A DNA stretch of 37,831 bases from Alphaproteobacteria bacterium (GCA_016124315.1 WGNW01000004.1:1-37831), one strand, 5' to 3'; positions 31,551 to 37,820 are shown, counted from the first letter of the stretch. Made by a program: numbers and translations. Notes: generated from the sequence alone by a model not told the origin.

Positions 31551-32047
31551 GCCGCTCCCAGCGTCCGGCGCCCGGCGTGCTGCGGGTAGAGGCAGGACTC
31601 GGCGTAGTACCAGCAGCCCAAGGCGTCCGCCTCGTTGTGGTCGGTGATCTCGTGTCCGCATTGCTTCGCCCGGTAGACCATATCGGCCTTCTCGGCGCGG
31701 CCGTTGCCGGTGAAGAATTTCTTGACCGTGGCGACGTTCATCTCGTTGCCGCGCAGCTCGCGCTTGCAGACCACCAGGTCGGTGATCGCCGAGAGCCCCA
31801 TCAGCCGCTTCGCCGTCTGGAGGTTGTTGACGCCGCGGATAAACGGCGCCTCCCAGCAGACCCGGGACGGCCCCCGCACGGTGATCATGTCGCAGAGCCA
31901 ATCGTGATAGGCCGCGAAGAACTCGCCGTCGCTGAAGCCGGACTTGCCGATCTTGTGGTGACCGCTGGTCGGCTTCCCACCGGGCAGGCCATAGGCCCAG
32001 CCCAGGTGGAAAGCGAGGTCGAGCGTCAGGATTCCCCCTGCCGTCAT
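31547..32047 (-). CDS. RuvC-like Holliday junction resolvase
   Basis: 166 residues of RNase H-like fold: ILTLDLAFHLGWA (Asp10), VCWEAPF (Glu66), EMNVATVKKFFTGNGRAEKADMV, and DHNEADALGCW (Asp136/Asp141), the four acidic residues of RuvC-type nucleases. The middle order of 'T.K....G.G.A.K..M' is the phage RuvC signature. It would resolve branched replication or recombination intermediates before packaging. It lies upstream of the DUF4942-type methyltransferase, four-base overlap. Confidence 0.85.
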   Translation of the reverse strand: MTAGGILTLDLAFHLGWAYGLPGGKPTSGHHKIGKSGFSDGEFFAAYHDWLCDMITVRGPSRVCWEAPFIRGVNNLQTAKRLMGLSAITDLVVCKRELRGNEMNVATVKKFFTGNGRAEKADMVYRAKQCGHEITDHNEADALGCWYYAESCLYPQHAGRRTLGAA

Positions 32048-32070
32048 GGTTCAGCCCCTCCCCGTCCTGG

Positions 32071-32439
32071 TCAGTTCACGGGGTGAAGCTGGGTGGTGCT
32101 CTTGTTCGGCGTCCTGCCCTTGCCATTGGACGCGGGCGGCTCCGGATCGGTGGTGAAGAGCTCCGCCTGGATCGGCGCGCCGACCTGCTCGCGGGCGACC
32201 TTGTAGCTCTCGTCGAAGGCCTCGCGCTGCTTTTCCTTGGTCTTGGCATAGTGGCGCGCGGCGTCGACGGCCTTGACGTTGATGCCCAGGGCCTTCAGCG
32301 CCTCGCGTTCGGATGTGGCGGTCGAATTGAGGTTAGATCGTTCCTCTTCGATGTTCTCCATGACCGCGTTGTAGTGGGCGATCGCCTCGCCCCACTTGGA
32401 CCGGTCGGTCTCCGGCCTCGGCTTCAACTGTTCAGCCAT
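32071..32439 (-). CDS. Helical hypothetical protein, 122 aa
   Basis: 122 residues, strongly charged and mostly helical (IAHYNAVMENIEEERSNLNS, then EREALKALGINVKAVDAARHYAKTKEKQREAFDESYK), with a disordered C-terminus. The pattern of a GapR/DUF2312-like coiled region is loosely similar, but a clear match is not seen. It follows a strong terminator-like hairpin and has RBS GGAGAG. Function unknown; a nucleic-acid-binding or recombination accessory role fits the neighbourhood. Confidence 0.55.
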   Translation of the reverse strand: MAEQLKPRPETDRSKWGEAIAHYNAVMENIEEERSNLNSTATSEREALKALGINVKAVDAARHYAKTKEKQREAFDESYKVAREQVGAPIQAELFTTDPEPPASNGKGRTPNKSTTQLHPVN

Positions 32440-32462
32440 CTCGGCTCTCCATGGTTCGGGGA

Positions 32463-32487
32463 AAAGAACCGGGGCACGAAGCCCCGG
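32463..32487 (-). terminator. Intrinsic terminator or attenuator in the early operon
   Basis: Minus-strand CCGGGGC/GCCCCGG is a perfect 7-bp stem with a 5-base loop, followed by TTCTTTTC. It lies 95 bases after the 203-residue gene and 24 bases before the next ATG, inside the long leftward operon. Downstream early genes would need read-through or antitermination. Confidence 0.7.
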
Positions 32488-32580
32488 CCAAGGTCGGGAC
32501 CGGCGCTGTCACGGGTAGAGTCGGCGCCGGCCATCGCATCCGCCGAGAAGCCATGGCGTGGCAAGCGGACGGGATCTGGT

Positions 32581-33192
32581 TCATGCTGCCACCAGTTCCT
32601 TCAGCGCAGCGTAGCGTTCGCCGCTGTCTGGCCGGAACTCGCCCTGCGGCCCGGCCTCGATGGCGCGGATGAAGGCCGCGACGGCCTTGGGGCCGATGAC
32701 TCGCCAAGCATCGGCTCCGGCAGCGGCATCGGCAGCGGCATAGGCAGCGGCATAGGCAGCGGCATCGGCAGCGGCAGCGGCATAGGCAGCGGCAGCGGCT
32801 GCGCGGGCGATGTCTCGCCCTTCTTCAAGCGTTTCCGCCGCTTCCAGTTTTGGGGCCCACTCGTCCAGGCCGTGCGCCCGGAGCGCCATCGGCGCCGCCT
32901 CTCGGATGGCGAACCACGCCAGTATTTCTGCGCGCTTAGTGCGATGTTCAGGCGAGCGCGTGCCGACCAAGCGCGGGACCAGCGGCCGCAGCAGAGACTG
33001 ACGGAGGTCATCCGGCATCCGGTCGTTCAAGACTTGCCCAAAGGCCGTCAGCACGGGGCAGGCGCAGACCGGCAGGTCACTGTGCGGCTCTCCTTCGAAC
33101 CACGCGACCATCTCCATCAGGCATAGGCCGTCCTCAGGACTGGCGTGGCTGCCCTTGGACAGCGGGACATCAAGCTTGCTGAAGTCGAACAT
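32581..33192 (-). CDS. Early phage protein with alanine-rich repeat, 203 aa
   Basis: 203 residues, RBS GAGG. The N-terminal half (LCLMEMVAWFEGEPHSDLPVCACPVLTAFGQVLNDRMPD, then PRLVGTRSPEHRTKRAEILAW) belongs to a family common in phages, with the 'CPVL..F....ND' core and two nearby Cys. The C-terminal half holds a run of Ala/Tyr/Asp (residues 130-160) encoded by near-perfect 6-base GGCAGC-type repeats at about 32720-32805. The repeat tract may vary in length between isolates. It is the first larger gene of the operon; function unknown. Confidence 0.7.
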   Translation of the reverse strand: MFDFSKLDVPLSKGSHASPEDGLCLMEMVAWFEGEPHSDLPVCACPVLTAFGQVLNDRMPDDLRQSLLRPLVPRLVGTRSPEHRTKRAEILAWFAIREAAPMALRAHGLDEWAPKLEAAETLEEGRDIARAAAAAAYAAAAADAAAYAAAYAAADAAAGADAWRVIGPKAVAAFIRAIEAGPQGEFRPDSGERYAALKELVAA

Positions 33193-33196
33193 CAGT

Positions 33197-33508
33197 TTAC
33201 CTCGCGGCTGTTGAAAAGGTTGCGCCGGCCCCGCGATGGGGGGACACCCGGAGCCGGCGCGTTTCGGCGGAGGGGGGTCGCGCCGAAGGGAAAGGGATGG
33301 CCGCCGCCAGCGGGAAAACCAGCGACGGCCGCACGATCGTCGAAGGGCGCGCTGCTAGACCCGCCCCGGGGTCGAGATCGTGATTGAGTTGGGGGCGGCG
33401 GGCTGAACCCCTGACCGGCCGTCCTGGCCGGCCGCCCATCGGGTGCTGGGTGCCTTGCGAGCAGTACCAGACCGCCCCTCTCTGGGTATTTCGTGACGGG
33501 CCGCTCAT
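33197..33508 (-). CDS. Doubtful ORF in structured leader region, up to 103 aa
   Basis: ATG 33508 overlaps the stop of the 43-residue gene and has AGAGGG upstream, so translation may start here. After about 30 residues (SRNTQRGAVWYCSQGTQHPM) the product becomes Pro/Arg/Gly-rich and looks like random GC-rich DNA. The DNA beneath it holds strong inverted repeats at 33222-33260 and 33299-33330. It may be a small gene with a poor tail or only a leader; treated as doubtful. Confidence 0.25.
   Translation of the reverse strand: MSGPSRNTQRGAVWYCSQGTQHPMGGRPGRPVRGSARRPQLNHDLDPGAGLAARPSTIVRPSLVFPLAAAIPFPSARPPSAETRRLRVSPHRGAGATFSTAAR
33222..33330 (-). other. Two strong inverted repeats in the leader of the 203-aa gene
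   Basis: GCGCCGGC (33222-33229) pairs with GCCGGCGC (33253-33260) around an inner CCCC/GGGG hairpin; on the minus strand an AACCTTTTC follows. A second 12-bp stem with G-U pairs joins 33299-33310 and 33319-33330 around an 8-base loop. Both lie 30-140 bases upstream of ATG 33192 on its mRNA. They could be an attenuator, an antitermination site or a small RNA. Confidence 0.5.
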
Positions 33509-33636
33509 ACCCGATCCCTCTTGCGGCCCCATTGGCTGGGGCGGCTGAGCGTGTAGAGGAAGAACCCCGCGGCCGCGGCAACGATGCCGGCGCAGGCGCC
33601 GAAGCCGATCCAGAACGAGGTCCACGAGGCGATCAC
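33505..33636 (-). CDS. Small membrane protein, 43 aa
   Basis: GTG-started frame of 43 residues; the GTG overlaps the stop of the regulator gene (GTGA). Residues 4-30 (SWTSFWIGFGACAGIVAAAAGFFLY) form one transmembrane segment, and the end is basic (RPSQWGRKRDRV), suggesting the C-terminus stays in the cytoplasm. Function unknown. Confidence 0.6.
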   Translation of the reverse strand: MIASWTSFWIGFGACAGIVAAAAGFFLYTLSRPSQWGRKRDRV

Positions 33637-34076
33637 CGCTCCACCCTCCGCGCCAGCCAGGCGCCGGACGTGGCGTGCATGTCCTCTACCAGGGGCGCCA
33701 GTTCGGCCTCCTCGAGGTGATCGATCCTGCCGTCATCGGCGAGCGCCGCGGCGATCTGCTTCAGCAGTTCGGCGGCGTGGTTGTTCAGTGCGTAGGTCGT
33801 CACGTCGCCGGCGGCAATCGGCACAAGCTCGTAACCGGCCATGCGCGTCAGGGCGTTGCCCCACTCTGGGCCGAGGATCGCCAGCAGCCGCAGGAACGCC
33901 GGCAGTCCCGGCGTCGCGGTGCCGCCCATGTACTGCTTGATCGAGCTCTCCGAGACCAGAGACGCATCGGCGAGAAGCGCGGTGCTGAACCGCTTTCCCT
34001 GCCCCGCGTAGGCCCGCGTCGCGTCCGCCAGGGTCTGCTGGACGGATTGTTGGCCGATGGAGACCACGCCGCTCAT
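33633..34076 (-). CDS. HTH regulator, CII-like position, 147 aa
   Basis: 147 residues. Residues 31-68 (FSTALLADASLVSESSIKQYMGGTATPGLPAFLRLLAI) form a Cro/CI-type helix-turn-helix with a recognition helix around SESSIKQYMGG. The C-terminal half is helical and probably for oligomer formation. It is the third gene leftward from the switch, the place of cII in lambda-like phages, and is most likely an early transcription regulator. It overlaps the upstream and downstream genes by four bases. Confidence 0.65.
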   Translation of the reverse strand: MSGVVSIGQQSVQQTLADATRAYAGQGKRFSTALLADASLVSESSIKQYMGGTATPGLPAFLRLLAILGPEWGNALTRMAGYELVPIAAGDVTTYALNNHAAELLKQIAAALADDGRIDHLEEAELAPLVEDMHATSGAWLARRVER

Positions 34077-34363
34077 GATCCTGCCCCATGGCGTGAGGCA
34101 TGATCGTCGGCATGATGAGAGCCAGTATCGGAAGCGCCATCGGGGTCAGCCCCCAGCAGCGATGCCAGACGCCGTGCGGCAGATGGAGAAAGATCCAGAT
34201 GCTCGCGCTGACCGCCCAAATCGAGCACAAGCCGCTTGCGTCCGCCATCCAGAGGAACGACGCTGATGCTGCTCAGGAGCGGGCGCCAGGCAACAATCCG
34301 ATCCCCGTCCGGCACGTATTCGTTCGGCGTGGGAAGCGAACCGATGATTTCCGTTTCAGACAT
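34073..34363 (-). CDS. Hypothetical protein of the switch region, 96 aa
   Basis: 96 residues from ATG 34363. A beta-rich core (DRIVAWRPLLSSISVVPLDG, then RKRLVLDLGGQREHLDLSPSAARRLASLLGADP) ends in a His-rich disordered tail. Its 5' end overlaps the start of the plus-strand zinc-ribbon gene by 20 bases, head to head. Its mRNA would come from the Cro-side promoter. Function unknown. Confidence 0.55.
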   Translation of the reverse strand: MSETEIIGSLPTPNEYVPDGDRIVAWRPLLSSISVVPLDGGRKRLVLDLGGQREHLDLSPSAARRLASLLGADPDGASDTGSHHADDHASRHGAGS

Positions 34364-34637
34364 ATTGAAGGCCCTCGACACGATCCCGATCTGGAAGACC
34401 CTCAAGGGACTCCCTCAACGTCTGGAAGCCCTGGAGGCGCGCATTGCGATGCTGGAGAGAGCCGCGAAGCAGCCGTTGGACCGGTCTTTGGAATGCCCGA
34501 AATGCGGCCACAATCCGGTCACCGTCGACAAGGTGACCTCCGACACGCCATTCGCCTTTGCGGGCGCCAAGAACCGGCACGTCACCTGCCCGGTCTGCGG
34601 TCACAAGGACAAGCTGTTCTACGATCCGAACGACTGA
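34344..34637 (+). CDS. Zinc-ribbon protein with N-terminal helix, 97 aa
   Basis: 97 residues from ATG 34344, RBS-like GGGAAG upstream. The first 45 (ILKALDTIPIWKTLKGLPQRLEALEARIAMLERA) form a helix ending in a coiled coil. Then CPKCGH (about 52-57) and CPVCGH (about 81-86) form a four-Cys zinc ribbon. Short phage proteins of this plan are frequent near immunity regions, function unknown. It stands on the plus strand within a minus-strand cluster and converges with the Cro-like gene, their stops 13 bases apart. Confidence 0.65.
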   Translation: MISVSDILKALDTIPIWKTLKGLPQRLEALEARIAMLERAAKQPLDRSLECPKCGHNPVTVDKVTSDTPFAFAGAKNRHVTCPVCGHKDKLFYDPND

Positions 34638-34650
34638 AAGCGGCCGCATC

Positions 34651-34878
34651 CTATGCCGCCTCCCCCGCCTCGCCGGCGGGTGCGCGGGCGGCTTGGTTGG
34701 CCTCGAAGATGTCATTGGGGGTCAGCGGCTCATCGGATAGTTCGATGAGCGCGGACCAGTGGCGATCAGGAATGCCGATGGAGGGCCATTTGTAGATGGC
34801 ATCCTTCGACTTGCCGATGGCCGCAGCGATGCGCGCCGCGCCGCCACATGCCTTGATGATATCTTCGATGGTATGCAT
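34651..34878 (-). CDS. Cro/YdaS-like repressor
   Basis: 75 residues. Residues 9-45 (KACGGAARIAAAIGKSKDAIYKWPSIGIPDRHWSALIEL) show the YdaS/Cro pattern: 'GG..rlA..lG.s..av..W...giP..h...l'. It is divergent from the repressor with one shared operator region, the classic cro place. Its promoter's -10 ends 7 bases before the ATG and there is no Shine-Dalgarno, so the message is probably leaderless. Confidence 0.8.
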   Translation of the reverse strand: MHTIEDIIKACGGAARIAAAIGKSKDAIYKWPSIGIPDRHWSALIELSDEPLTPNDIFEANQAARAPAGEAGEAA

Positions 34879-34885
34879 GGCGTCG

Positions 34886-34914
34886 AGAGTATGGAATTAA
34901 ATTCCACATGGCAA
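34886..34914 (-). promoter_or_regulatory. Cro-side early promoter with operator in its spacer
   Basis: Minus strand: -35 TTGCCA (34914-34909), exactly 17 bases, -10 TACTCT (34891-34886). The spacer holds the perfect palindrome TGGAATTAAATTCCA (34892-34906), so a bound repressor would block RNA polymerase. The expected start is at or next to ATG 34878. Confidence 0.8.
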
Positions 34915-34927
34915 GGCTCGTATTCCA

Positions 34928-34956
34928 CTGAGCGGATTTTTCTTCCGCGCTACCGT
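34928..34956 (+). promoter_or_regulatory. Candidate repressor-maintenance promoter
   Basis: TACCGT (34951-34956) lies 6 bases before the repressor ATG, with a weak -35-like CTGAGC 17 bases upstream (34928-34933). The CGACGC between -10 and ATG is the same as on the Cro side. A weak promoter and a leaderless message, as in lambda PRM, are inferred. Confidence 0.45.
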
Positions 34957-34962
34957 CGACGC

Positions 34963-35571
34963 ATGGAAGCAGCATGGGTGAAACGACTGAATGACAGGAT
35001 GCGCCAGATGGGCCTCAAGCCCGTCGACCTCATCAATCGTTCCGGCCTCTCCAAGGACAACGTCCACAAATATTTGGATGGCAAGGTCAAGCAGCCCAGA
35101 GGTCAGACGCTTGAGGTTCTCGCCGAAGCATTGGGGATGGAGCCCCTCTGGCTCAAGGAGGGCGTAGGCCCCGAACTAGCAGGATATCCCGTCGTGGGCT
35201 ACGTCGGCGCCGGCGAATCATTCCATCCTGTGGATGACAGCGAAAAGGGCGCGGGTATCGACTTCGTCGAGCTGGATCTTGATGCAGCTGACCCAGTGGC
35301 GATCCAGGTCCGCGGGACATCCATGATCCCGGTCTACCGCGACCGTGACGTCCTGTTCTGCTCAAGACAGCAGGGGTTGGACATCCCCAACTGCATCGGC
35401 CTGGACTGCGTCGTGATGACGGATGAGGGCGCCGGCTACCTGAAGGTGCTGAAGCGCGGCAGTCGGGAGGGGCATTACACCTTGGAGAGTTACAACCGGG
35501 CCTATCCAGATATTGAAGATGTGCGGCTGCAGTGGGCGGCACCCGTCAGGGTCGTGAAACGAGTCGCTTAA
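34963..35571 (+). CDS. LexA/CI-type prophage repressor (S24 peptidase)
   Basis: 202 residues. HTH at about 18-45 (LKPVDLINRSGLSKDNVHKYLDGK). The C-terminal peptidase has RGTSMIPVYRDRDVL with catalytic Ser120 and GYLKVLKR with Lys161. A probable self-cleavage Ala73-Gly74 lies before YPVVGYVGAGESF. The protein would hold the lytic promoters off and be inactivated through RecA after DNA damage. ATG 34963 is preferred over upstream in-frame starts because those would include the promoter region. It is divergent from the Cro-like gene. Confidence 0.9.
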   Translation: MEAAWVKRLNDRMRQMGLKPVDLINRSGLSKDNVHKYLDGKVKQPRGQTLEVLAEALGMEPLWLKEGVGPELAGYPVVGYVGAGESFHPVDDSEKGAGIDFVELDLDAADPVAIQVRGTSMIPVYRDRDVLFCSRQQGLDIPNCIGLDCVVMTDEGAGYLKVLKRGSREGHYTLESYNRAYPDIEDVRLQWAAPVRVVKRVA

Positions 35572-35580
35572 TATGGACGT

Positions 35581-35598
35581 GCCTCAGCGGCCCCGGCC
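35581..35598. repeat. 18-bp direct repeat, left copy
   Basis: GCCTCAGCGGCCCCGGCC, identical to 36594-36611; both are followed after different short spacers by GACCACT. It lies 10 bases after the repressor stop and begins the accessory block. Confidence 0.7.
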
Positions 35599-35610
35599 GG
35601 TTCACACATC

Positions 35611-35781
35611 GTGACCACTCAATTCACCGAATGGCCAAATGAGGCGCCCGTTATCCGAACAACCGAAATGATGGGAGATATTGAGCCGGTGATGGAGTAC
35701 ATGGAATGGGCCGTGATGGGGCAGCCGGCGGGGGACATTCCGGCGTCGGGAGCGGCCCAAGCACCAAAGTCGCCTGAGTAA
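35611..35781 (+). CDS. Small acidic protein, 56 aa
   Basis: A GTG-started frame, acidic and Met-rich (TTEMMGDIEPVMEYMEWAVMG), ending in an Ala/Pro tail. No Shine-Dalgarno is visible, but it fills the gap after the repressor and ends three bases before the superinfection-immunity ATG, so the two may be coupled. Function unknown. Confidence 0.4.
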   Translation: MTTQFTEWPNEAPVIRTTEMMGDIEPVMEYMEWAVMGQPAGDIPASGAAQAPKSPE

Positions 35782-35784
35782 TTA

Positions 35785-35967
35785 ATGGGCGCGCTCACCC
35801 TTCTCCTCCTGATCGCCTATTTCTTCCCCGCGATGGTCGCTGTCGCTCGCAGCCACCACAACCAGCTCGCCATCTTCATGCTGGACCTGTTTCTGGGTTG
35901 GACGGTGCTTGGATGGGTTGTCGCTCTGGTCTGGGCCTGCACGGCGGTGCAGCGGGCGGAGAGATAG
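35785..35967 (+). CDS. Superinfection immunity protein (Imm-like)
   Basis: 60 residues with two membrane segments (about 4-20 and 28-52). The order LLLIAYFFPAMVAVAR, SHHNQLAIFMLDLFLGWT and VLGWVVALVWA matches the T4 Imm-like superinfection immunity family ('N...I..LNlflGWT..GWv.aLvWA'). Such proteins sit in the inner membrane and block DNA entry of related phages. It follows the repressor on the same strand, so it may be made in the lysogen. Confidence 0.85.
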   Translation: MGALTLLLLIAYFFPAMVAVARSHHNQLAIFMLDLFLGWTVLGWVVALVWACTAVQRAER

Positions 35968-35970
35968 CGG

Positions 35971-35999
35971 TTCACTCTTCGTTCCGGTGGGGCTATACT
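35971..35999 (+). promoter_or_regulatory. Sigma70-type promoter after the immunity gene
   Basis: TTCACT (35971-35976), 17 bases, TATACT (35994-35999): good hexamers at ideal spacing. The start would fall within a base or two of ATG 36006, again giving a leaderless message, or the transcript may run antisense to the membrane protein gene at 36068-36577. Confidence 0.55.
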
Positions 36000-36005
36000 G
36001 GCGGC

Positions 36006-36236
36006 ATGACCATCTCGCCCTTCATCTGCATCATGCTCTCTTCTACCTTCATCACGATGATCGCCACTCACTTCTTGATGATCAGGTCCAACGCACGCCT
36101 GGCGGAGTCGGTGGATCGCATCCGAAGCTTGGCGACGGTGATCGAGGGCGATGGTGTGGTCGACGAGTCCGAGTGGTCGTACCAACTCGCGATCCAGAAG
36201 GAACTGGAGAATATGCCGCCCAACTCAAGGGCGTAG
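36006..36236 (+). CDS. Small membrane protein candidate, 76 aa, antisense-overlapping
   Basis: 76 residues with an N-terminal membrane segment (ISPFICIMLSSTFITMIATHFLM) and a charged helical tail. There is no Shine-Dalgarno, but a good promoter points at its ATG. It overlaps the 3' 169 bases of the minus-strand gene at 36068-36577; the two frames share codon third positions, so base composition cannot decide between them. Either could be real. Confidence 0.35.
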   Translation: MTISPFICIMLSSTFITMIATHFLMIRSNARLAESVDRIRSLATVIEGDGVVDESEWSYQLAIQKELENMPPNSRA

Positions 36237-36577
36237 TCGATCTCCAATTTTCTGCCAGCACGCCGCACCTGATCCTTCATATGGTTCTCGTCCAGCTTGT
36301 AGCTCCCTGTGCCGTCATCCACGAAGGCGTCCATCAGACGAATGATCCGCCCCCGGCATGGGCGGACCAGTTGGATTGATTCGATGGTCCAACCGGCCGG
36401 CGATTGATTTTCGACCTTGACCCACAGAGATAACATCCCGTGGGGGTTCTTCTGGAAGCGGTAGTTGAGTGCAGGGTCGTGCGCCGATCGTGACCGCATG
36501 GCAACCCGATAGCCGAGGAAGTAGCTGAGGGCGTTGAGCATAACCGCAAGGCCGGCTAGCGCAATTCCCCAGCTCAA
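36068..36577 (-). CDS. Single-pass membrane protein, accessory, 169 aa
   Basis: 169 residues. A membrane segment at 4-24 (GIALAGLAVMLNALSYFLGYR) is followed by a soluble domain with beta pattern (MLSLWVKVENQSPAGWTIESI, then VRPCRGRIIRLMDAFVDDGTG). No family is recognised. Placed beside the immunity gene and a lipoprotein gene and on the strand opposite to the repressor, it looks like a lysogenic accessory (moron) gene. No good Shine-Dalgarno is visible before the ATG. Confidence 0.6.
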   Translation of the reverse strand: MSWGIALAGLAVMLNALSYFLGYRVAMRSRSAHDPALNYRFQKNPHGMLSLWVKVENQSPAGWTIESIQLVRPCRGRIIRLMDAFVDDGTGSYKLDENHMKDQVRRAGRKLEIDYALELGGIFSSSFWIASWYDHSDSSTTPSPSITVAKLRMRSTDSARRALDLIIKK

Positions 36578-36593
36578 GACGCCACTCTAACCC

Positions 36594-36660
36594 GCCTCAG
36601 CGGCCCCGGCCACGGTTGGGCCGGCGGCCGGGACCACTGAGCCCCGCCTTGGGCAGCGGG
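36594..36660. repeat. 18-bp direct repeat, right copy, with strong inverted repeats
   Basis: GCCTCAGCGGCCCCGGCC at 36594-36611, second copy of 35581-35598. It runs into inverted repeats: CCCGGCC/GGCCGGG, and CCCCGC/GCGGGG with an 8-base loop near 36641-36660. The segment separates the membrane protein and lipoprotein genes. It may act as a terminator-like structure or as a recombination site bounding the accessory block. Confidence 0.6.
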
Positions 36661-36663
36661 GAT

Positions 36664-37083
36664 TCATTGGGCTATCGCGTCATTAGGATGGGCCCCCATC
36701 AGATACATCACGAACTTTGACTTTGCCTCCAAGATGGTAGGCGAACATCCGAACATATTGTCACAACCCCCATCGAACTCGATCTGGTATTTGCCTCCGC
36801 CAAGGGCAAGCTTGTTCACGACGAACGCCGGTTCAATGCTGTAGGGATTGGGCCCCGCCGTTTGAATGAGATCGTCGCTGACGGTCTGAAATCTATAGGC
36901 GCAGTTATTCTTCACCCACTGGATTGCCCTCGACCACATGATTTCGCACTGCTCCTGCCCGTCGCAGATGATCGGACGGTTAGCGATCTCGACTTGCGCA
37001 GCGTAGCGCTCCTGCGCCGCCTGGCCAGCGCACCCACCGATGGCCGACAGGGCCGCCAATCCTGCAATCCATTTTCCAAACAT
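36664..37083 (-). CDS. Lipoprotein, probable lysogenic accessory gene
   Basis: 139 residues with a clear signal peptide (FGKWIAGLAALSAIGG) and lipobox SAIGGC (Cys18), so secreted and lipid-anchored. Five further Cys (40, 46, 61, 106, 112 approximately) could form disulfides in the periplasm or at the surface. The strong RBS GGAGGG before ATG 37083 supports expression. It points away from the operator-controlled promoter at 37.16 kb. Surface lipoproteins made by prophages often alter receptor access or exclude other phages; here that is inference. Confidence 0.7.
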   Translation of the reverse strand: MFGKWIAGLAALSAIGGCAGQAAQERYAAQVEIANRPIICDGQEQCEIMWSRAIQWVKNNCAYRFQTVSDDLIQTAGPNPYSIEPAFVVNKLALGGGKYQIEFDGGCDNMFGCSPTILEAKSKFVMYLMGAHPNDAIAQ

Positions 37084-37138
37084 ATTCGACCCTCCTAAAC
37101 GCGCAGCCTAAGGTAGCAACGGCTACAACTTCCCGGTA

Positions 37139-37194
37139 TGGAATTTTTTTCCACTTTTGTGTTGACACTGGCCCGTGTGTGGAATTTAATTCCA
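37139..37194 (+). promoter_or_regulatory. Strong early promoter with two repressor operators
   Basis: TTGACA (37162-37167), 17 bases, TTTAAT (37185-37190): near-consensus sigma70. The perfect palindrome TGGAATTTAATTCCA (37180-37194) covers the -10, and a two-mismatch copy TGGAATTTTTTTCCA (37139-37153) lies 41 bases upstream, about four helix turns. The same palindrome controls the Cro-side promoter. Confidence 0.85.
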
Positions 37195-37216
37195 TCACCA
37201 ACACGGGAGAACCACC

Positions 37217-37579
37217 ATGCACCTCAAGCTGTCCCACCATCAGATCCCCGAGCTGCGCCGCCTTCTGGGCTGCGGTCACCGCCTGCTCGCCGCCTGCGCG
37301 AGCGCCGAGGACTTCCGCTTCGTCCAGCACGAGCGGCGTAACGGCAGCGACGAGCGTATCCGCGCCGCCGCCAAGCTGATCCTCGACGCCTACCACGGCG
37401 ACGACAGCGACCTGATCCCCAGCCTCGTGACCGTCGAGCCGGAGCACGCCGTCGACACCCGGCCCTGCGACACCGAGCCGGATGCCGCGGCCGAGAGCAA
37501 CGTCGTGCATGTGGCGTTCGGCGCGCGCCCACGGCCGGTTCGCCGGCTGCGCGGCTCGCCCGACGCGCGGAGGGGCTGA
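37217..37579 (+). CDS. Early protein under repressor control, 120 aa, unknown
   Basis: 120 residues with RBS GGGAG 8 bases before the ATG. The N-terminal half is helical and basic (IPELRRLLGCGHRLLAACASAED, then RRNGSDERIRAAAKLILDAYHG). The C-terminal half is acidic then Arg/Pro-rich. It is the first gene after the operator-promoter, so would be expressed on induction or soon after infection. No family recognised. Confidence 0.6.
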   Translation: MHLKLSHHQIPELRRLLGCGHRLLAACASAEDFRFVQHERRNGSDERIRAAAKLILDAYHGDDSDLIPSLVTVEPEHAVDTRPCDTEPDAAAESNVVHVAFGARPRPVRRLRGSPDARRG

Positions 37580-37583
37580 GCCG

Positions 37584-37820
37584 ATGTCAAGACCGGATAA
37601 ATTTCGAGTCAATAGCGACGTTCCGCTTCCAACCCACCTGGGCAAATACCCATTCGGCGAAATGAAGGTGGGCGACAGCATCTTTGTTCCGGGTCGGGAA
37701 CAAGGCATGAGGGCGACGAAAGCCGCCCATACATTCGGCTATACGCATGGTCTCAAGTTCACGACCAGATCCACCAATGAGGATGGGGTTATGGGCGTGC
37801 GCATCTGGAGGGTCGCCTGA
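37584..37820 (+). CDS. Small conserved phage protein, DUF7303-like, 78 aa
   Basis: 78 residues. The core (KYPFGEMKVGDSIFVPG, then a basic loop with AHTFGYTHGLKFTTRSTNEDGVMGVRIWRVA) is a pattern common in short phage proteins: 'YPF..M.VGDSFFVPG ... F..R....G.RVWRv'. It is usually encoded in early clusters and has no known function. It starts four bases after the previous stop. Confidence 0.75.
   Translation: MSRPDKFRVNSDVPLPTHLGKYPFGEMKVGDSIFVPGREQGMRATKAAHTFGYTHGLKFTTRSTNEDGVMGVRIWRVA

Noticed and set aside
32432..32584. 50-codon minus-strand frame between the 203-aa and 122-aa genes
   Set aside because: It overlaps neighbours neatly at both ends, but its product is Pro/Arg-rich without pattern and it runs through a perfect terminator hairpin with T tract. 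Non-coding is the simpler reading.
32710..32810. CRISPR-like short repeats
   Set aside because: The units are 6-base coding repeats without unique spacers, in frame within a gene.
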